6,693 nt of DNA from Methylothermaceae bacterium (GCA_027024125.1 JALVSV010000098.1:1-6693); one strand, 5' to 3'; shown: positions 1 through 6,318, counted from the stretch's first letter. A program made the numbers and translations. The notes: a model not told the origin generated them from the letters alone.

Positions 1-894
1 TTGACTGTCGAAATGATGGTACGGGAGGATGACCAGGTCGGCCGCCAGAAAGTATGTAGCGACCTGGGCGGAGGGTACGAAATCCAGGTGAGTGACGATT
101 TGCCCACCCAGGTCATGTCGTTCTATGAAATCCTGGAAGGGTTTCCAGTCCATCCAGGCTTTGCCTGCAATGAGCAGATGTACATCGGGCAGGGATTGTT
201 TTACCAGCGACAATGCCTGGAGGGCTGTATCGATCCCTTTGTAAGGGCGGATGGCGCCGAACAGCAACACCAGGGGTGTATTTACAGGCAGTCCCAACCG
301 TTGGCGGGCTGTCTGTGGTGATAATGACCCAGTGTTGAAATGTTCCAACGGTCCGTGGGGGATAATGGTGATCTTTTCTGGAGCGAGATGGTGATGTTGA
401 ATCAGTTGATCGTGGTTCCGGCGGCTGTGGACGATGAAATGATGTCCCAGACGATACAGAAGGTCGGATACAAACGTGTACCAACTGGACTTTTCATGAC
501 TGACGACGTTATGGACGGTGATGACGATGGTCTTTCCACGCAGCCGGAAAATTCCCAGAACGACCAGATAGATGGGGAATAGCGGCAGGCTCCACCATTG
601 GGCGTGGATCAGGTCCGCCCGGGACATTCCTGCTATGATCCAGGAAAAGGGGTTGTACCAGGTCAGATTCCGGTTGATTGTCAGGTTGGGGTGGCCGGGA
701 GCCCAGTTGTCGGTATCGTCTTCCAGGGCTCCCCCAGGATAGAGGAAGGAGGGGTAGATGGCTTTGAAGGACAGGAATCGAAGCGATATCAGGGGCGCCA
801 AGGCCTCCGTGAGTTCCACGCAGTAGCTGCTCAAGGCTCGTAGTGGCGGCAGGGTGCCGAGCATGGCCACACTTGGCGATGATGCAGCAGTCAT
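1..894 (-). CDS. GT4-type (group 1) glycosyltransferase, C-terminus cut by window edge
   Basis: This reading frame stays open from an ATG at 894 to base 1, giving 298 residues; the C-terminal part lies outside the window. The N-terminus (MLGTLPPLRALSSYCVELT, from residue 11) matches the first strand and helix of GT-B fold enzymes. Other GT4-like signs are a VHNV stretch near residues 127-130, PHG at 179-181, the start of the second Rossmann domain at 208-220 (LVLLFGAIRPYKG) and DLVILPY at 286-292. The distal acidic E-x7-E region would follow just past the edge. A hydrophobic stretch at 103-118 could give membrane association, as in many GT4 enzymes. The enzyme probably moves a sugar from a nucleotide donor to a lipid-linked or glycan acceptor on the cytoplasmic face; donor and acceptor cannot be read from sequence. 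Its ATG shares one base with the stop of the upstream radical SAM gene (TAATG), which suggests translational coupling. Confidence 0.88.
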   Translation of the reverse strand, partial: MTAASSPSVAMLGTLPPLRALSSYCVELTEALAPLISLRFLSFKAIYPSFLYPGGALEDDTDNWAPGHPNLTINRNLTWYNPFSWIIAGMSRADLIHAQWWSLPLFPIYLVVLGIFRLRGKTIVITVHNVVSHEKSSWYTFVSDLLYRLGHHFIVHSRRNHDQLIQHHHLAPEKITIIPHGPLEHFNTGSLSPQTARQRLGLPVNTPLVLLFGAIRPYKGIDTALQALSLVKQSLPDVHLLIAGKAWMDWKPFQDFIERHDLGGQIVTHLDFVPSAQVATYFLAADLVILPYHHFDSQ

Positions 895-2036
895 TATCCG
901 TATTTCAGTAGGTTGACGACGGTCTTGGTCATGTATTTGGGGCTGGCAAGAATGTTGGAGTACCACTGGTTGGCCAGGGGGCAGGCACAGTTTCCTTGTT
1001 TGATATATTTCCTCACACTGGCTGCCTGGTGAGAGCGCCAGAGACTTCGGAAATCATAGTCGAATGCCCGCAGGGAACCCATGGGTTTGTCGTAGCCCAG
1101 GACGCAACAGGGCCAGACCTCGCCATCGTGATTGATGTGGACATTGGAGATTCCTCCCAGGCAAGGGATGATCTGGCGGTTCTCACGCAGTATCTTCACC
1201 ACCAGTTCGTAATAGACCAGCCGCATGGATTCGGTGAGCCGTGCCAGACGGCGCTTCTTTTTCATGTTCCGGCGGATCTTGGCAGAGAATTCTTCGATCA
1301 GGGCGGCATAGGTTTCAGCATCCGGGGTGATGTCCTCACCGATGTTGAAGAATTCAGCCCGCTGCTCGGCGATCTCGTTACGGTAGCTCTGCACGCCCAG
1401 ACTGTGAACGTAGTCCTCGATCCCGGAGAGATGTACCTTGTTGAAGTTGGAGATTACCGTGCCCAGCTCCAGATGAAAGTTGGGATATTCCTCTTCCAAT
1501 TCCTTGAGCAGGCCGATGGTCTGTTTCAGGCGCTCGAAGTTACCCTTGACGCCCCTGACTTCATCGTGAATCTCGCCCACCCCGTCAATGGAGGGTTTGA
1601 TGGAAAACTGGATCCGGGGATCATGGGCCTGAATGACTTCCAGACATTGCCTGGCCCGCTCTTGAATCTTACGTGGCATCAACGCATTGGTGGGAATGTG
1701 GATGATACGGGGACGTAGGTACTGGCAGGCCAGGCGGACGATTTCGGCGATATCCCTGCGCAGAAAGGGTTCACCGCCGCTGATATTGAACAGATACACC
1801 GGGCCGATGTTGGCAAAGACTCGTTCGATTTCCTCCAGGGTCAGGTCGGTATGGCTGCGGCTGGGATCTTCCAGCCACTTGATGCCGATGTTGCAGGTTT
1901 TGCACTTCGACTGACAGGCGGCGGTAATGGAATAGGTGAGGATGATTGGCATCACTGGTTGTTTCAGACCCCACCAGACCAGTTTGAAGGCCAGGGTTTT
2001 GGGAAGCAAATGGGTCAGATAATCGCGGGCGTTCAT
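894..2036 (-). CDS. Radical SAM protein with SPASM-like C-terminal cysteine region
   Basis: The protein has 380 residues. It carries the radical SAM cluster motif C-x3-C-x2-C at Cys41, Cys45 and Cys48, and a GGEP SAM-binding motif at 87-90. These should bind a [4Fe-4S] cluster and S-adenosylmethionine. The C-terminal part has further cysteines at 292, 310, 311, 350 and 352 in a CLGG...GEVWPCC...CAC arrangement, resembling the SPASM/twitch regions that hold auxiliary Fe-S clusters. The spacing is not a textbook full SPASM set, so the number of extra clusters is uncertain. SPASM enzymes modify peptides, proteins or small molecules; I see no precursor peptide gene here. The position between a DUF218 protein and a GT4 enzyme suggests a substrate tied to glycan or lipid assembly, which is inference. 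The start overlaps the upstream stop as ATGA (2033-2036) and lacks a strong Shine-Dalgarno, which fits coupling. Confidence 0.9.
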   Translation of the reverse strand: MNARDYLTHLLPKTLAFKLVWWGLKQPVMPIILTYSITAACQSKCKTCNIGIKWLEDPSRSHTDLTLEEIERVFANIGPVYLFNISGGEPFLRRDIAEIVRLACQYLRPRIIHIPTNALMPRKIQERARQCLEVIQAHDPRIQFSIKPSIDGVGEIHDEVRGVKGNFERLKQTIGLLKELEEEYPNFHLELGTVISNFNKVHLSGIEDYVHSLGVQSYRNEIAEQRAEFFNIGEDITPDAETYAALIEEFSAKIRRNMKKKRRLARLTESMRLVYYELVVKILRENRQIIPCLGGISNVHINHDGEVWPCCVLGYDKPMGSLRAFDYDFRSLWRSHQAASVRKYIKQGNCACPLANQWYSNILASPKYMTKTVVNLLKYG

Positions 2037-2818
2037 GGTTGGTATGGTGTTTGGGGTTTCTTCAACCAGTGTAGTCCAATTCCGATCAATTCGTGGATCA
2101 GACGTTTGTTGTGCCGAAGAGCTTCGGGAGCCGGGATCAAGGCAAAGATTCCCCGGGAAATGGGATTGAAGGCGGTGAAACGGGTGGGTGCCGGCTGGAC
2201 CGAGAATCCGGAATCGCGGAACAGCAGAACTGCTCGGGCCATGTGCCAGGCGTGGGTCACCAGAAGAATGTGCTGGATGCCTTGGGATTGCAACAGGGTT
2301 TTGGCATAGGCGGCATTGTCCCAGGTGTGTTTGCTCCTTCCCTCCCCGCCGGCGACAGGAACATGGAAATAGGTCTCCAGGGTGTGGCGCATCAAATCCG
2401 CCTGTGTGACTCCCGTCTGGAGGGCGTCACCTCCAATGACGAATAACGGCAAACGGTAACAATGGTAAAGGTGAGCTGCATAGCGCAGTCTTTCCATCTC
2501 TTCTCCGGAGCTGGTGGGGCGGCCATATTCACGGCCATCGTCGTCCCTGTTATAGGCCAGCACCACGATGGCCTGGGCTTGGGTAGGCGCAGTGCAATGC
2601 CCACCATCCAGCGGTGGATGTACCTCAAGAACGTGGCTTAGAATTCTGCTGGTCAAGGGAAGACTGGCAATATAGAGAATGAGCAGGCCGCAGGTCATAA
2701 GAATGCGTCCTGTCGTTGTCATGCCTTGGTTAAAAGACAACCAGGCTAACAGTGTCAGCAGCAGACTCAGCGCCGGGGGAAAAAGCAGATTCTCCAGGAC
2801 ATATAGCGGAATCATCAC
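2033..2818 (-). CDS. DUF218 (YdcF/SanA/ElyC-like) membrane protein
   Basis: The protein has 261 residues. Two hydrophobic segments, about 13-30 and 38-58, are probably membrane helices. The DUF218 domain follows from about residue 82: QAIVVLAYN, then EYG...SSGEEMERLRYAA (97-115), LPLFVIGGD (123-131), a TWDNA motif (165-169) and THAWHMARAVLLF (188-200). ElyC and SanA of this superfamily affect envelope integrity and undecaprenyl-phosphate or peptidoglycan metabolism in enterobacteria; here such a role is inferred. The glycine-rich VVLGGG usual at the first strand is replaced by VVLAYN. The start is GTG at 2816-2818 or the adjacent ATG at 2813-2815; no clear Shine-Dalgarno settles it. The gene begins 30 bases after the GT2 stop and overlaps the radical SAM start by four bases, so it belongs to the same operon. 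Confidence 0.88.
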   Translation of the reverse strand: MMIPLYVLENLLFPPALSLLLTLLAWLSFNQGMTTTGRILMTCGLLILYIASLPLTSRILSHVLEVHPPLDGGHCTAPTQAQAIVVLAYNRDDDGREYGRPTSSGEEMERLRYAAHLYHCYRLPLFVIGGDALQTGVTQADLMRHTLETYFHVPVAGGEGRSKHTWDNAAYAKTLLQSQGIQHILLVTHAWHMARAVLLFRDSGFSVQPAPTRFTAFNPISRGIFALIPAPEALRHNKRLIHELIGIGLHWLKKPQTPYQP

Positions 2819-2848
2819 CTGCGCAGTGGCAATCTTCAGGCCGGCCGG

Positions 2849-3730
2849 TTATTCATGATAGCGGTAATGCAAAGAAGAGACCTGTTCGGAAATAATTCCC
2901 ATTAAAAAAACGAACAGGGCACCCAAAAGCAGGACCACCGACATGTTGGTCATCCTCCCCCACAGAAAGTAGGTATAGGCATAGTAACCAAGACCTGTGA
3001 TGGTGATCATGCCGCTGAGAGGCAGGAACAGGCGCATGGGAGAGAACAGGGCACCGATCTTGAGAATGATGACAAAAAAGCGGATGCCGTCATGTAACGG
3101 ACGAATGTTACTTTTGCTGTCCTTTTGCCGCGTGCCGGCATGTATGGGGACATAGGTCACGGGAAACCCGGCCCGGAAGAAAGCCATGGTACTGGTCGTG
3201 GGGTAAGAAAAACTGTTGGGGAGGAGATACAGAAATTTACGAAAGCATCTGGCGTCGGCGACCCGGAATCCGGAAGTGAGATCATCGATCCTGTAACCGG
3301 TCATGAATGAGGCGAAGCGATTGAAAAAATGATTGGCCAGGCGTCTCCACCTGGAGGCCTGGGAACTAGGATGGCGGGCACCCACGACCATCTTGAAGCC
3401 TTCATGAAATCTGTTTAGAAGTCGTGGAATGTCGTCCGGATCATGTTGACCATCGGCATCCATGAAGACGAGTATATCTCCCCTGGCGTTTCTGGCGCCG
3501 GCTTTGATTGCAGCGCCATTGCCCATGCTGTAAGGATGACGGATGACTTTGATGCCTAAATCATCGGCCACCTCGCCGGTACCGTCTTTGGAACCATCGT
3601 CCACGACGATGATTTCCGCGTCTGGAAGCAGCCTTTGCAGCCTGGGTAGCAATGACCTGAGTGCGGTCGCTTCGTTTTTGGCCGGAAGAATGATGCTGAT
3701 TTTCCGGGAGGATGTTTTCGATGATTTCAT
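2849..3730 (-). CDS. GT2 glycosyltransferase, dolichyl/polyprenyl-phosphate sugar transferase-like
   Basis: The protein has 293 residues. Its N-terminal GT-A domain starts at once with ISIILPAKNEA (11-21), followed by the nucleotide-binding VVDDGSKDGT (42-51), GNGAAIKAGARNARGD (70-85) and the metal-binding DADGQHDPDD (91-100, with the DxD at 91-93). DLTSGFRVAD (150-159) is typical of DPM1/ArnC-type polyprenyl-phosphate sugar transferases. Two hydrophobic segments, about 232-252 and 263-281, form a C-terminal membrane anchor. The family moves a sugar from a nucleotide donor to a polyprenyl phosphate on the inner face of the cytoplasmic membrane; the sugar is not predictable here. It is the first gene of the left operon. 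The ATG at 3728-3730 has only a weak Shine-Dalgarno region, but the family motif starts ten residues in, so a much later start is unlikely. Confidence 0.92.
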   Translation of the reverse strand: MKSSKTSSRKISIILPAKNEATALRSLLPRLQRLLPDAEIIVVDDGSKDGTGEVADDLGIKVIRHPYSMGNGAAIKAGARNARGDILVFMDADGQHDPDDIPRLLNRFHEGFKMVVGARHPSSQASRWRRLANHFFNRFASFMTGYRIDDLTSGFRVADARCFRKFLYLLPNSFSYPTTSTMAFFRAGFPVTYVPIHAGTRQKDSKSNIRPLHDGIRFFVIILKIGALFSPMRLFLPLSGMITITGLGYYAYTYFLWGRMTNMSVVLLLGALFVFLMGIISEQVSSLHYRYHE

Positions 3731-3811
3731 GGGGGTAGGCTTAATTCGTCAAGCAACCATGTTGGGAGTGAGGGGTAGCACTCACAGCGAGTTTGCAAAG
3801 GAGATAATTGA

Positions 3812-3817
3812 ATTATA
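3812..3817 (-). promoter_or_regulatory. Candidate -10 hexamer for the glycosyltransferase operon
   Basis: The minus strand reads TATAAT here, a perfect sigma70 -10 hexamer 82 bases before the GT2 start. No -35 resembling TTGACA sits 16-18 bases upstream, where the sequence is GGAGAT-like. If it is real it would need an activator. The surroundings are A/T rich, so a chance match is possible. Confidence 0.35.
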
Positions 3818-3897
3818 GAAGAAGAAAAGTATTCATCTCCTGCCTGAAGTCATATTTTGCCACCATCATCCCCTGAATGCTGAAATGCGCCAACGAA

Positions 3898-3984
3898 CCG
3901 AGGGTTCTGGCAATTGCTGTTGCCTTGGGAATCATCTCGACAGCGGGGCAGTTCTCATTTTGGCAACATGCATTGAACCCTCGG
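3898..3984. repeat. Long imperfect inverted repeat / hairpin in intergenic DNA
   Basis: CCGAGGGTTC at 3898-3907 is the exact reverse complement of GAACCCTCGG at 3975-3984. Moving inward, AAT (3912-3914) pairs with ATT (3972-3974), GC (3916-3917) with GC (3970-3971), and TGTTGCC (3918-3924) with GGCAACA (3962-3968). That makes about 22 pairs with a four-base bulge and two single-base bulges, around a 37-base apical region. Read as RNA from either strand it would fold into a long stem. No target-site duplication is visible at the ends and no other full copy exists in the window. It could be a small structured RNA, a leader element of the minus-strand operon, a miniature inverted-repeat element or a REP-like palindrome. 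The base pairing is directly visible; the function is unknown. Confidence 0.65.
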
Positions 3985-4089
3985 CTTTCAATCGGGATGG
4001 GGCGATTGGTTCGCAGTTTGTCAGTGCTTTTGGTTTGCTTCGGGCATCAGTCTTCAGGGGCTGACCGGATGTGTTGAAATGATTTTCGA

Positions 4090-4683
4090 TCAACTTTTCA
4101 ATTTTGTGGCTTCTTCCGGTTTGGGATAATCCGCGCCGATGCTGATGATGAAGCTGGCTGCCTCCTCGATGGTCATCTCTGATTTGACGACCCTGGATTC
4201 GTGGATGACGACAGTGAATCCGGAAGTGGGATTGGGCGAAGTAGGTACAAAGAGTACATACATATCACCGATCTTGTTGGTTACATAGGCAGGTACCCAT
4301 ACGTTTTCCTTTGGGTATTCGACGTAGACGACTTCTCTTTTGACGGTTTCCCCCTCGGTGGCAAACATTGTGACCACTTTCTTGATGACTCTGTATATGG
4401 TGTTTAACAGGGGAATTTTTTCAAAAATGGTGTCAAAGGCAGAAATGATGATCGATCTCTGATATCTGGCCAGGGAATAACCGATGTATGTGAGTAGGGC
4501 GATGCTCAACACCAGCAGGGTGGTGGTAAAGGAGTAACTGGCAGAGTATCCGTACAGGCTGACGATGATATCTGTGAGCAGATCTTTGGTGAACATCACG
4601 ATCTGGATGGTCAGGACCAGGGGAATGACCGCGAGAACCCCAATGATGAAGTACTTGAACAGCTGTTTGATGACTTGCAACAT
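4090..4683 (-). CDS. DUF502 family membrane protein
   Basis: From the preferred start the protein has 197 residues. Hydrophobic segments at about 8-30 and 50-71 are likely membrane helices. After them come family-typical stretches: KIPLLNTIYRVIKKV (89-103), VVYVEYPKENVW (118-129) and VPTSPNPTSGF (146-156). These match the DUF502 pattern of IPL..IY...K, VEYP..G.W and PTTPNPTSG. Members are conserved in many bacteria as inner-membrane proteins with no settled biochemical role, so I assign none. The frame opens at an ATG at 4734, but the ATG at 4681-4683 has a strong Shine-Dalgarno five bases upstream, and the 17 extra residues are polar and not family-like. The gene stands alone, with 359 bases between it and the next minus-strand gene. 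Confidence 0.9.
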   Translation of the reverse strand: MLQVIKQLFKYFIIGVLAVIPLVLTIQIVMFTKDLLTDIIVSLYGYSASYSFTTTLLVLSIALLTYIGYSLARYQRSIIISAFDTIFEKIPLLNTIYRVIKKVVTMFATEGETVKREVVYVEYPKENVWVPAYVTNKIGDMYVLFVPTSPNPTSGFTVVIHESRVVKSEMTIEEAASFIISIGADYPKPEEATKLKS

Positions 4684-4688
4684 AGCGA

Positions 4689-4694
4689 CCTCTT
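4689..4694 (-). promoter_or_regulatory. Shine-Dalgarno that decides the DUF502 start
   Basis: The minus strand reads AAGAGG here, extended by AG to AGAAGAGG, five bases before the ATG at 4681-4683. The alternative upstream ATG at 4732-4734 has no comparable site. Confidence 0.75.
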
Positions 4695-4746
4695 CTTTTA
4701 TGTTGTTGTTACTGGCAACATTGTAAGGAATCATCTGAAGGCTGTA

Positions 4747-4778
4747 GGTAAAAAATTGCTGATTCCCGGCAATTTACC
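4747..4778 (-). promoter_or_regulatory. Hairpin in the putative DUF502 leader
   Basis: On the minus strand, GGTAAATTGC pairs with GCAATTT and, after a three-base bulge, ACC, around a nine-base loop, giving a ten-pair stem. The descending arm contains a run of six T. If transcription starts near 4821, this hairpin lies in the 5' leader about 64 bases before the start codon and could act as a weak attenuator. The stem is A/T rich, so strong termination is unlikely. Confidence 0.35.
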
Positions 4779-4827
4779 GTTCTGGCAACTGAGGGAAAAC
4801 CCTGTTGAGATCGTATCTGGGTATTGC

Positions 4828-4857
4828 ATATTGACTGGATTTCCAGGTGCCCGTCAA
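4828..4857 (-). promoter_or_regulatory. Candidate sigma70 promoter for DUF502
   Basis: The minus strand reads TTGACG at 4852-4857 (-35) and CAATAT at 4828-4833 (-10) with an 18-base spacer. Transcription would begin near 4821 and leave a leader of about 138 bases. The -35 is good; the -10 matches moderately. Confidence 0.45.
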
Positions 4858-4961
4858 TGTTATGGACTGAAGCAGCTGCTGTCAGGCTTCCTTTGATATC
4901 TGGTCAGGGAAACCACTGGAGAGTGGCTGTTGTCCGTTGCTTGGGAAAACCGAGGATGATG

Positions 4962-4988
4962 TTGGGCTCGAAGGTGAATTGCTATACT
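4962..4988 (+). promoter_or_regulatory. Extended -10 promoter for the unknown gene pair
   Basis: TATACT at 4983-4988 is preceded by TGC (4980-4982), making an extended -10. A partial -35, TTGGGC, sits at 4962-4967 with a short 15-base spacer, which extended -10 promoters tolerate. Transcription would start near 4995, just before the Shine-Dalgarno of the next gene. Confidence 0.55.
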
Positions 4989-5004
4989 GCAACTGTGGAC
5001 AATC

Positions 5005-5010
5005 GAGGAG
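5005..5010 (+). promoter_or_regulatory. Shine-Dalgarno that decides the start at 5018
   Basis: GAGGAG lies seven bases before the ATG at 5018-5020. The same frame is open from an ATG at 4937, but that start has no such site and lies upstream of the candidate promoter. Confidence 0.75.
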
Positions 5011-5017
5011 TACAGCA

Positions 5018-5632
5018 ATGGCTGGAGAACGTGTGATTACTCAGGTCAACCTCAATGAATATTTCCGTGATGCATTGAACGAGGCATTGGCTCGTCAAAG
5101 TCTGGAGCCAGAGGAAGACACGGTCTTCTATGTCGTCAATCTGTTGTCACATTTTGTTCGCTCCGAGCATTTGTTTGCAGATACCGAGGATGGTCCTGCA
5201 TTACAGCCCTTGGTGGAAATGTATACAGCAGCCGCCGCGGCCACTTCGGTGGATGAGCGGGCGCGCCTGTTACGCCGCCTGGGTGACGTGGCGTTGCTGA
5301 TTTCCGGGGTCTTTTCCGACAGCCTCAATCGTAAACTGGTGGATGTGGATTACTATATTGCCATGGGGGGCAGTGCTTACGGATATCTGTCAGATCTGGT
5401 CAGGGATTCCTTGCGTGGTCAGGCTTTGGGGGGAATATTCACCGAATTGTCACTCAAGTTTGCCGGGTTCGTCGATGTGCTTGGTGAAGTGAGTGAAAAG
5501 GCCAATCTGACTTCCTCCAGCGATGTCATGAGATTGTATGAAGTGTGGTTGCGGACGGGGAGTCAGAGAGCGGCCAATCGCTTGAGGCGTCTCGGCATCG
5601 AGCCTGTGAGGGGTGCCCTTCATCAGCATTGA
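5018..5632 (+). CDS. Conserved-looking protein of unknown function, first of a pair beside recC
   Basis: I do not recognise this 204-residue protein. The start is chosen for its GAGGAG site and the promoter just upstream. By eye it is mostly helical, soluble and free of cysteine. It has no signal peptide and no clear membrane helix; an alanine run sits at 71-75. Notable stretches are NLNEYFRDALNEAL (11-24), FYVVNLLSHFVRSEHLF (37-53), RLGDVALLISGVFSDSLNRK (87-106), DVDYYIAMGGSAYGYLSDLV (109-128) and an arginine-rich end, SQRAANRLRRLGI (182-194). Codon use and composition look like a normal resident gene. It is followed after 11 bases by another unknown gene on the same strand, so the two are probably co-transcribed. 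The glycine/tyrosine core at 112-123 might be a ligand or packing site, which is speculation. Confidence 0.82.
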   Translation: MAGERVITQVNLNEYFRDALNEALARQSLEPEEDTVFYVVNLLSHFVRSEHLFADTEDGPALQPLVEMYTAAAAATSVDERARLLRRLGDVALLISGVFSDSLNRKLVDVDYYIAMGGSAYGYLSDLVRDSLRGQALGGIFTELSLKFAGFVDVLGEVSEKANLTSSSDVMRLYEVWLRTGSQRAANRLRRLGIEPVRGALHQH

Positions 5633-5643
5633 AGGCTATAGCC

Positions 5644-6294
5644 ATGAGCCTTTATGCATTGCAACGCCTGCTGGAGCATATCTACCGGATCAAACTCGAC
5701 TATCGGGTGGATGATTTCCTGATCACTGACCCCGAACTGGCAGCCGCGTTACTGGGAAGTCCGGATATATGCCCCAGTCGGGAAAAATTGCTGGTGAGGC
5801 AGGAGCAGGGGGAACTGCAGCTTTCCCTTTACCTGGATAAGGAGATCGTGCAACGTTTGACGAAACAAAATCCCATCACATCCCTGCATGATGAAAATCT
5901 GGAAGACTTTCTGTTGGCCCTGGAAGGTGTCAGCCATTTCCTCTATCTGGGATGGAAGGCTGAATTGGAACAAGGCGTTTCACTGTTGGAATTGGAACTC
6001 CAGGCCGAGGTGGACAAGTTCATTTCGACTTTGACCCTGTTGGCCCGGCAGCGGCGGCGATGGATTCCATTTCACATACATCGACGATTGTTTGAACGCT
6101 GCGGATTTGAACCTTACCTGGAAGGTGAGCGGCTGTGGCGTTACCGTAACGCCAATCGCTTTGCTGGAAAGTATTGCTGGCAATTGGAGGACAGATATCT
6201 GAATCGAAGGAAGATAACTTCCCTGATGGAAGAGCTGCGTCATTTTTATCGTCTGTCACAACAACAGAAGATTTGCCATATCGAGGCGAACTGA
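5644..6294 (+). CDS. Protein of unknown function, second of the pair beside recC
   Basis: I do not recognise this 216-residue protein. The ATG at 5644 is preceded eight bases earlier by GAAGG, while longer in-frame starts (from 5545) would overlap the previous gene by almost 90 bases. The N-terminus MSLYALQRLLEHIYRIKLDY looks like an amphipathic helix and is followed by VDDFLITDPELAAALL (22-37). A central part rich in acidic residues, SLYLDKEIVQRLT (61-73) and NLEDFLLALEGVSHFLYL (85-102), leads to a basic C-terminal third, ARQRRRWIPFHIHRRLFERC (134-153), with several aromatic-Arg pairs. There are three cysteines, without a metal-binding spacing. The basic C-terminus could contact nucleic acid or the upstream partner; that is inference only. 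It is likely co-transcribed with the gene at 5018. Confidence 0.82.
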   Translation: MSLYALQRLLEHIYRIKLDYRVDDFLITDPELAAALLGSPDICPSREKLLVRQEQGELQLSLYLDKEIVQRLTKQNPITSLHDENLEDFLLALEGVSHFLYLGWKAELEQGVSLLELELQAEVDKFISTLTLLARQRRRWIPFHIHRRLFERCGFEPYLEGERLWRYRNANRFAGKYCWQLEDRYLNRRKITSLMEELRHFYRLSQQQKICHIEAN

Positions 6295-6318
6295 TTGAGT
6301 GTCACGCAAAGCAATCAG
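6291..6318. repeat. Inverted repeat after the second unknown gene
   Basis: CTGATTG at 6291-6297 is mirrored by CAATCAG at 6312-6318 across a 14-base loop; the first arm includes the TGA stop of the preceding gene. A T run lies further on at 6343-6348 but is 24 bases from the stem, so this is not a standard intrinsic terminator. It may be a weak processing or pause site, or chance. Confidence 0.35.

Larger units (their letters stand above)
3731..4089. other. 359-base intergenic region with structured element
   Basis: This gap lies downstream of the DUF502 gene and upstream of the GT2 operon, both on the minus strand. I find no credible gene in it. It holds the inverted repeat at 3898-3984, a TATAAT-like hexamer on the minus strand at 3812-3817, and a tight GAACC-gag-GGTTC palindrome at 3895-3907. 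There is no clear intrinsic terminator with a T tract after the DUF502 stop. Confidence 0.7.
4684..5017. other. 334-base divergent intergenic region
   Basis: This stretch separates the minus-strand DUF502 gene from the plus-strand unknown pair. It holds a candidate promoter for each direction, a hairpin at 4747-4778 and a small TGTTG-N7-CAACA palindrome at 4704-4720. Short open frames through it lack ribosome-binding sites and protein-like composition, so I see no gene. Confidence 0.65.

Noticed and set aside
113..484. Minus-strand open frame of 123 codons inside the GT4 gene
   Set aside because: It is in a different frame from the GT4 protein, whose motifs are continuous through this stretch; its own translation is low-complexity and unlike a protein.
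996..1718. Long plus-strand open frame of 240 codons
   Set aside because: It lies opposite the radical SAM gene, which has clear catalytic motifs; the plus frame is its antisense shadow.
3908..3924. Sigma54-like TGGCA...TTGCC on the plus strand
   Set aside because: The spacing between GG and GC is 11 bases rather than the required 10, and no plus-strand gene follows. The pattern is explained by the local GGCAA/TTGCC palindrome.
3961..3976. Second sigma54-like TGGCA...TTGA on the plus strand
   Set aside because: The -12 GC is missing (TTGA) and no downstream gene reads in that direction.
3877..4077. Plus-strand open frame of 66 codons in the intergenic gap
   Set aside because: It has no Shine-Dalgarno, an unremarkable composition, and runs through both arms of the inverted repeat, whose pairing explains the sequence better.
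4937..5017. Upstream extension of the first unknown gene
   Set aside because: The start at 4937 has no ribosome-binding site, precedes the candidate promoter, and adds residues unlike the rest; 5018 has GAGGAG at good spacing.
5545..5643. Upstream extension of the second unknown gene
   Set aside because: It overlaps the preceding gene heavily, whereas the ATG at 5644 has its own GAAGG site and gives a normal 11-base spacing.
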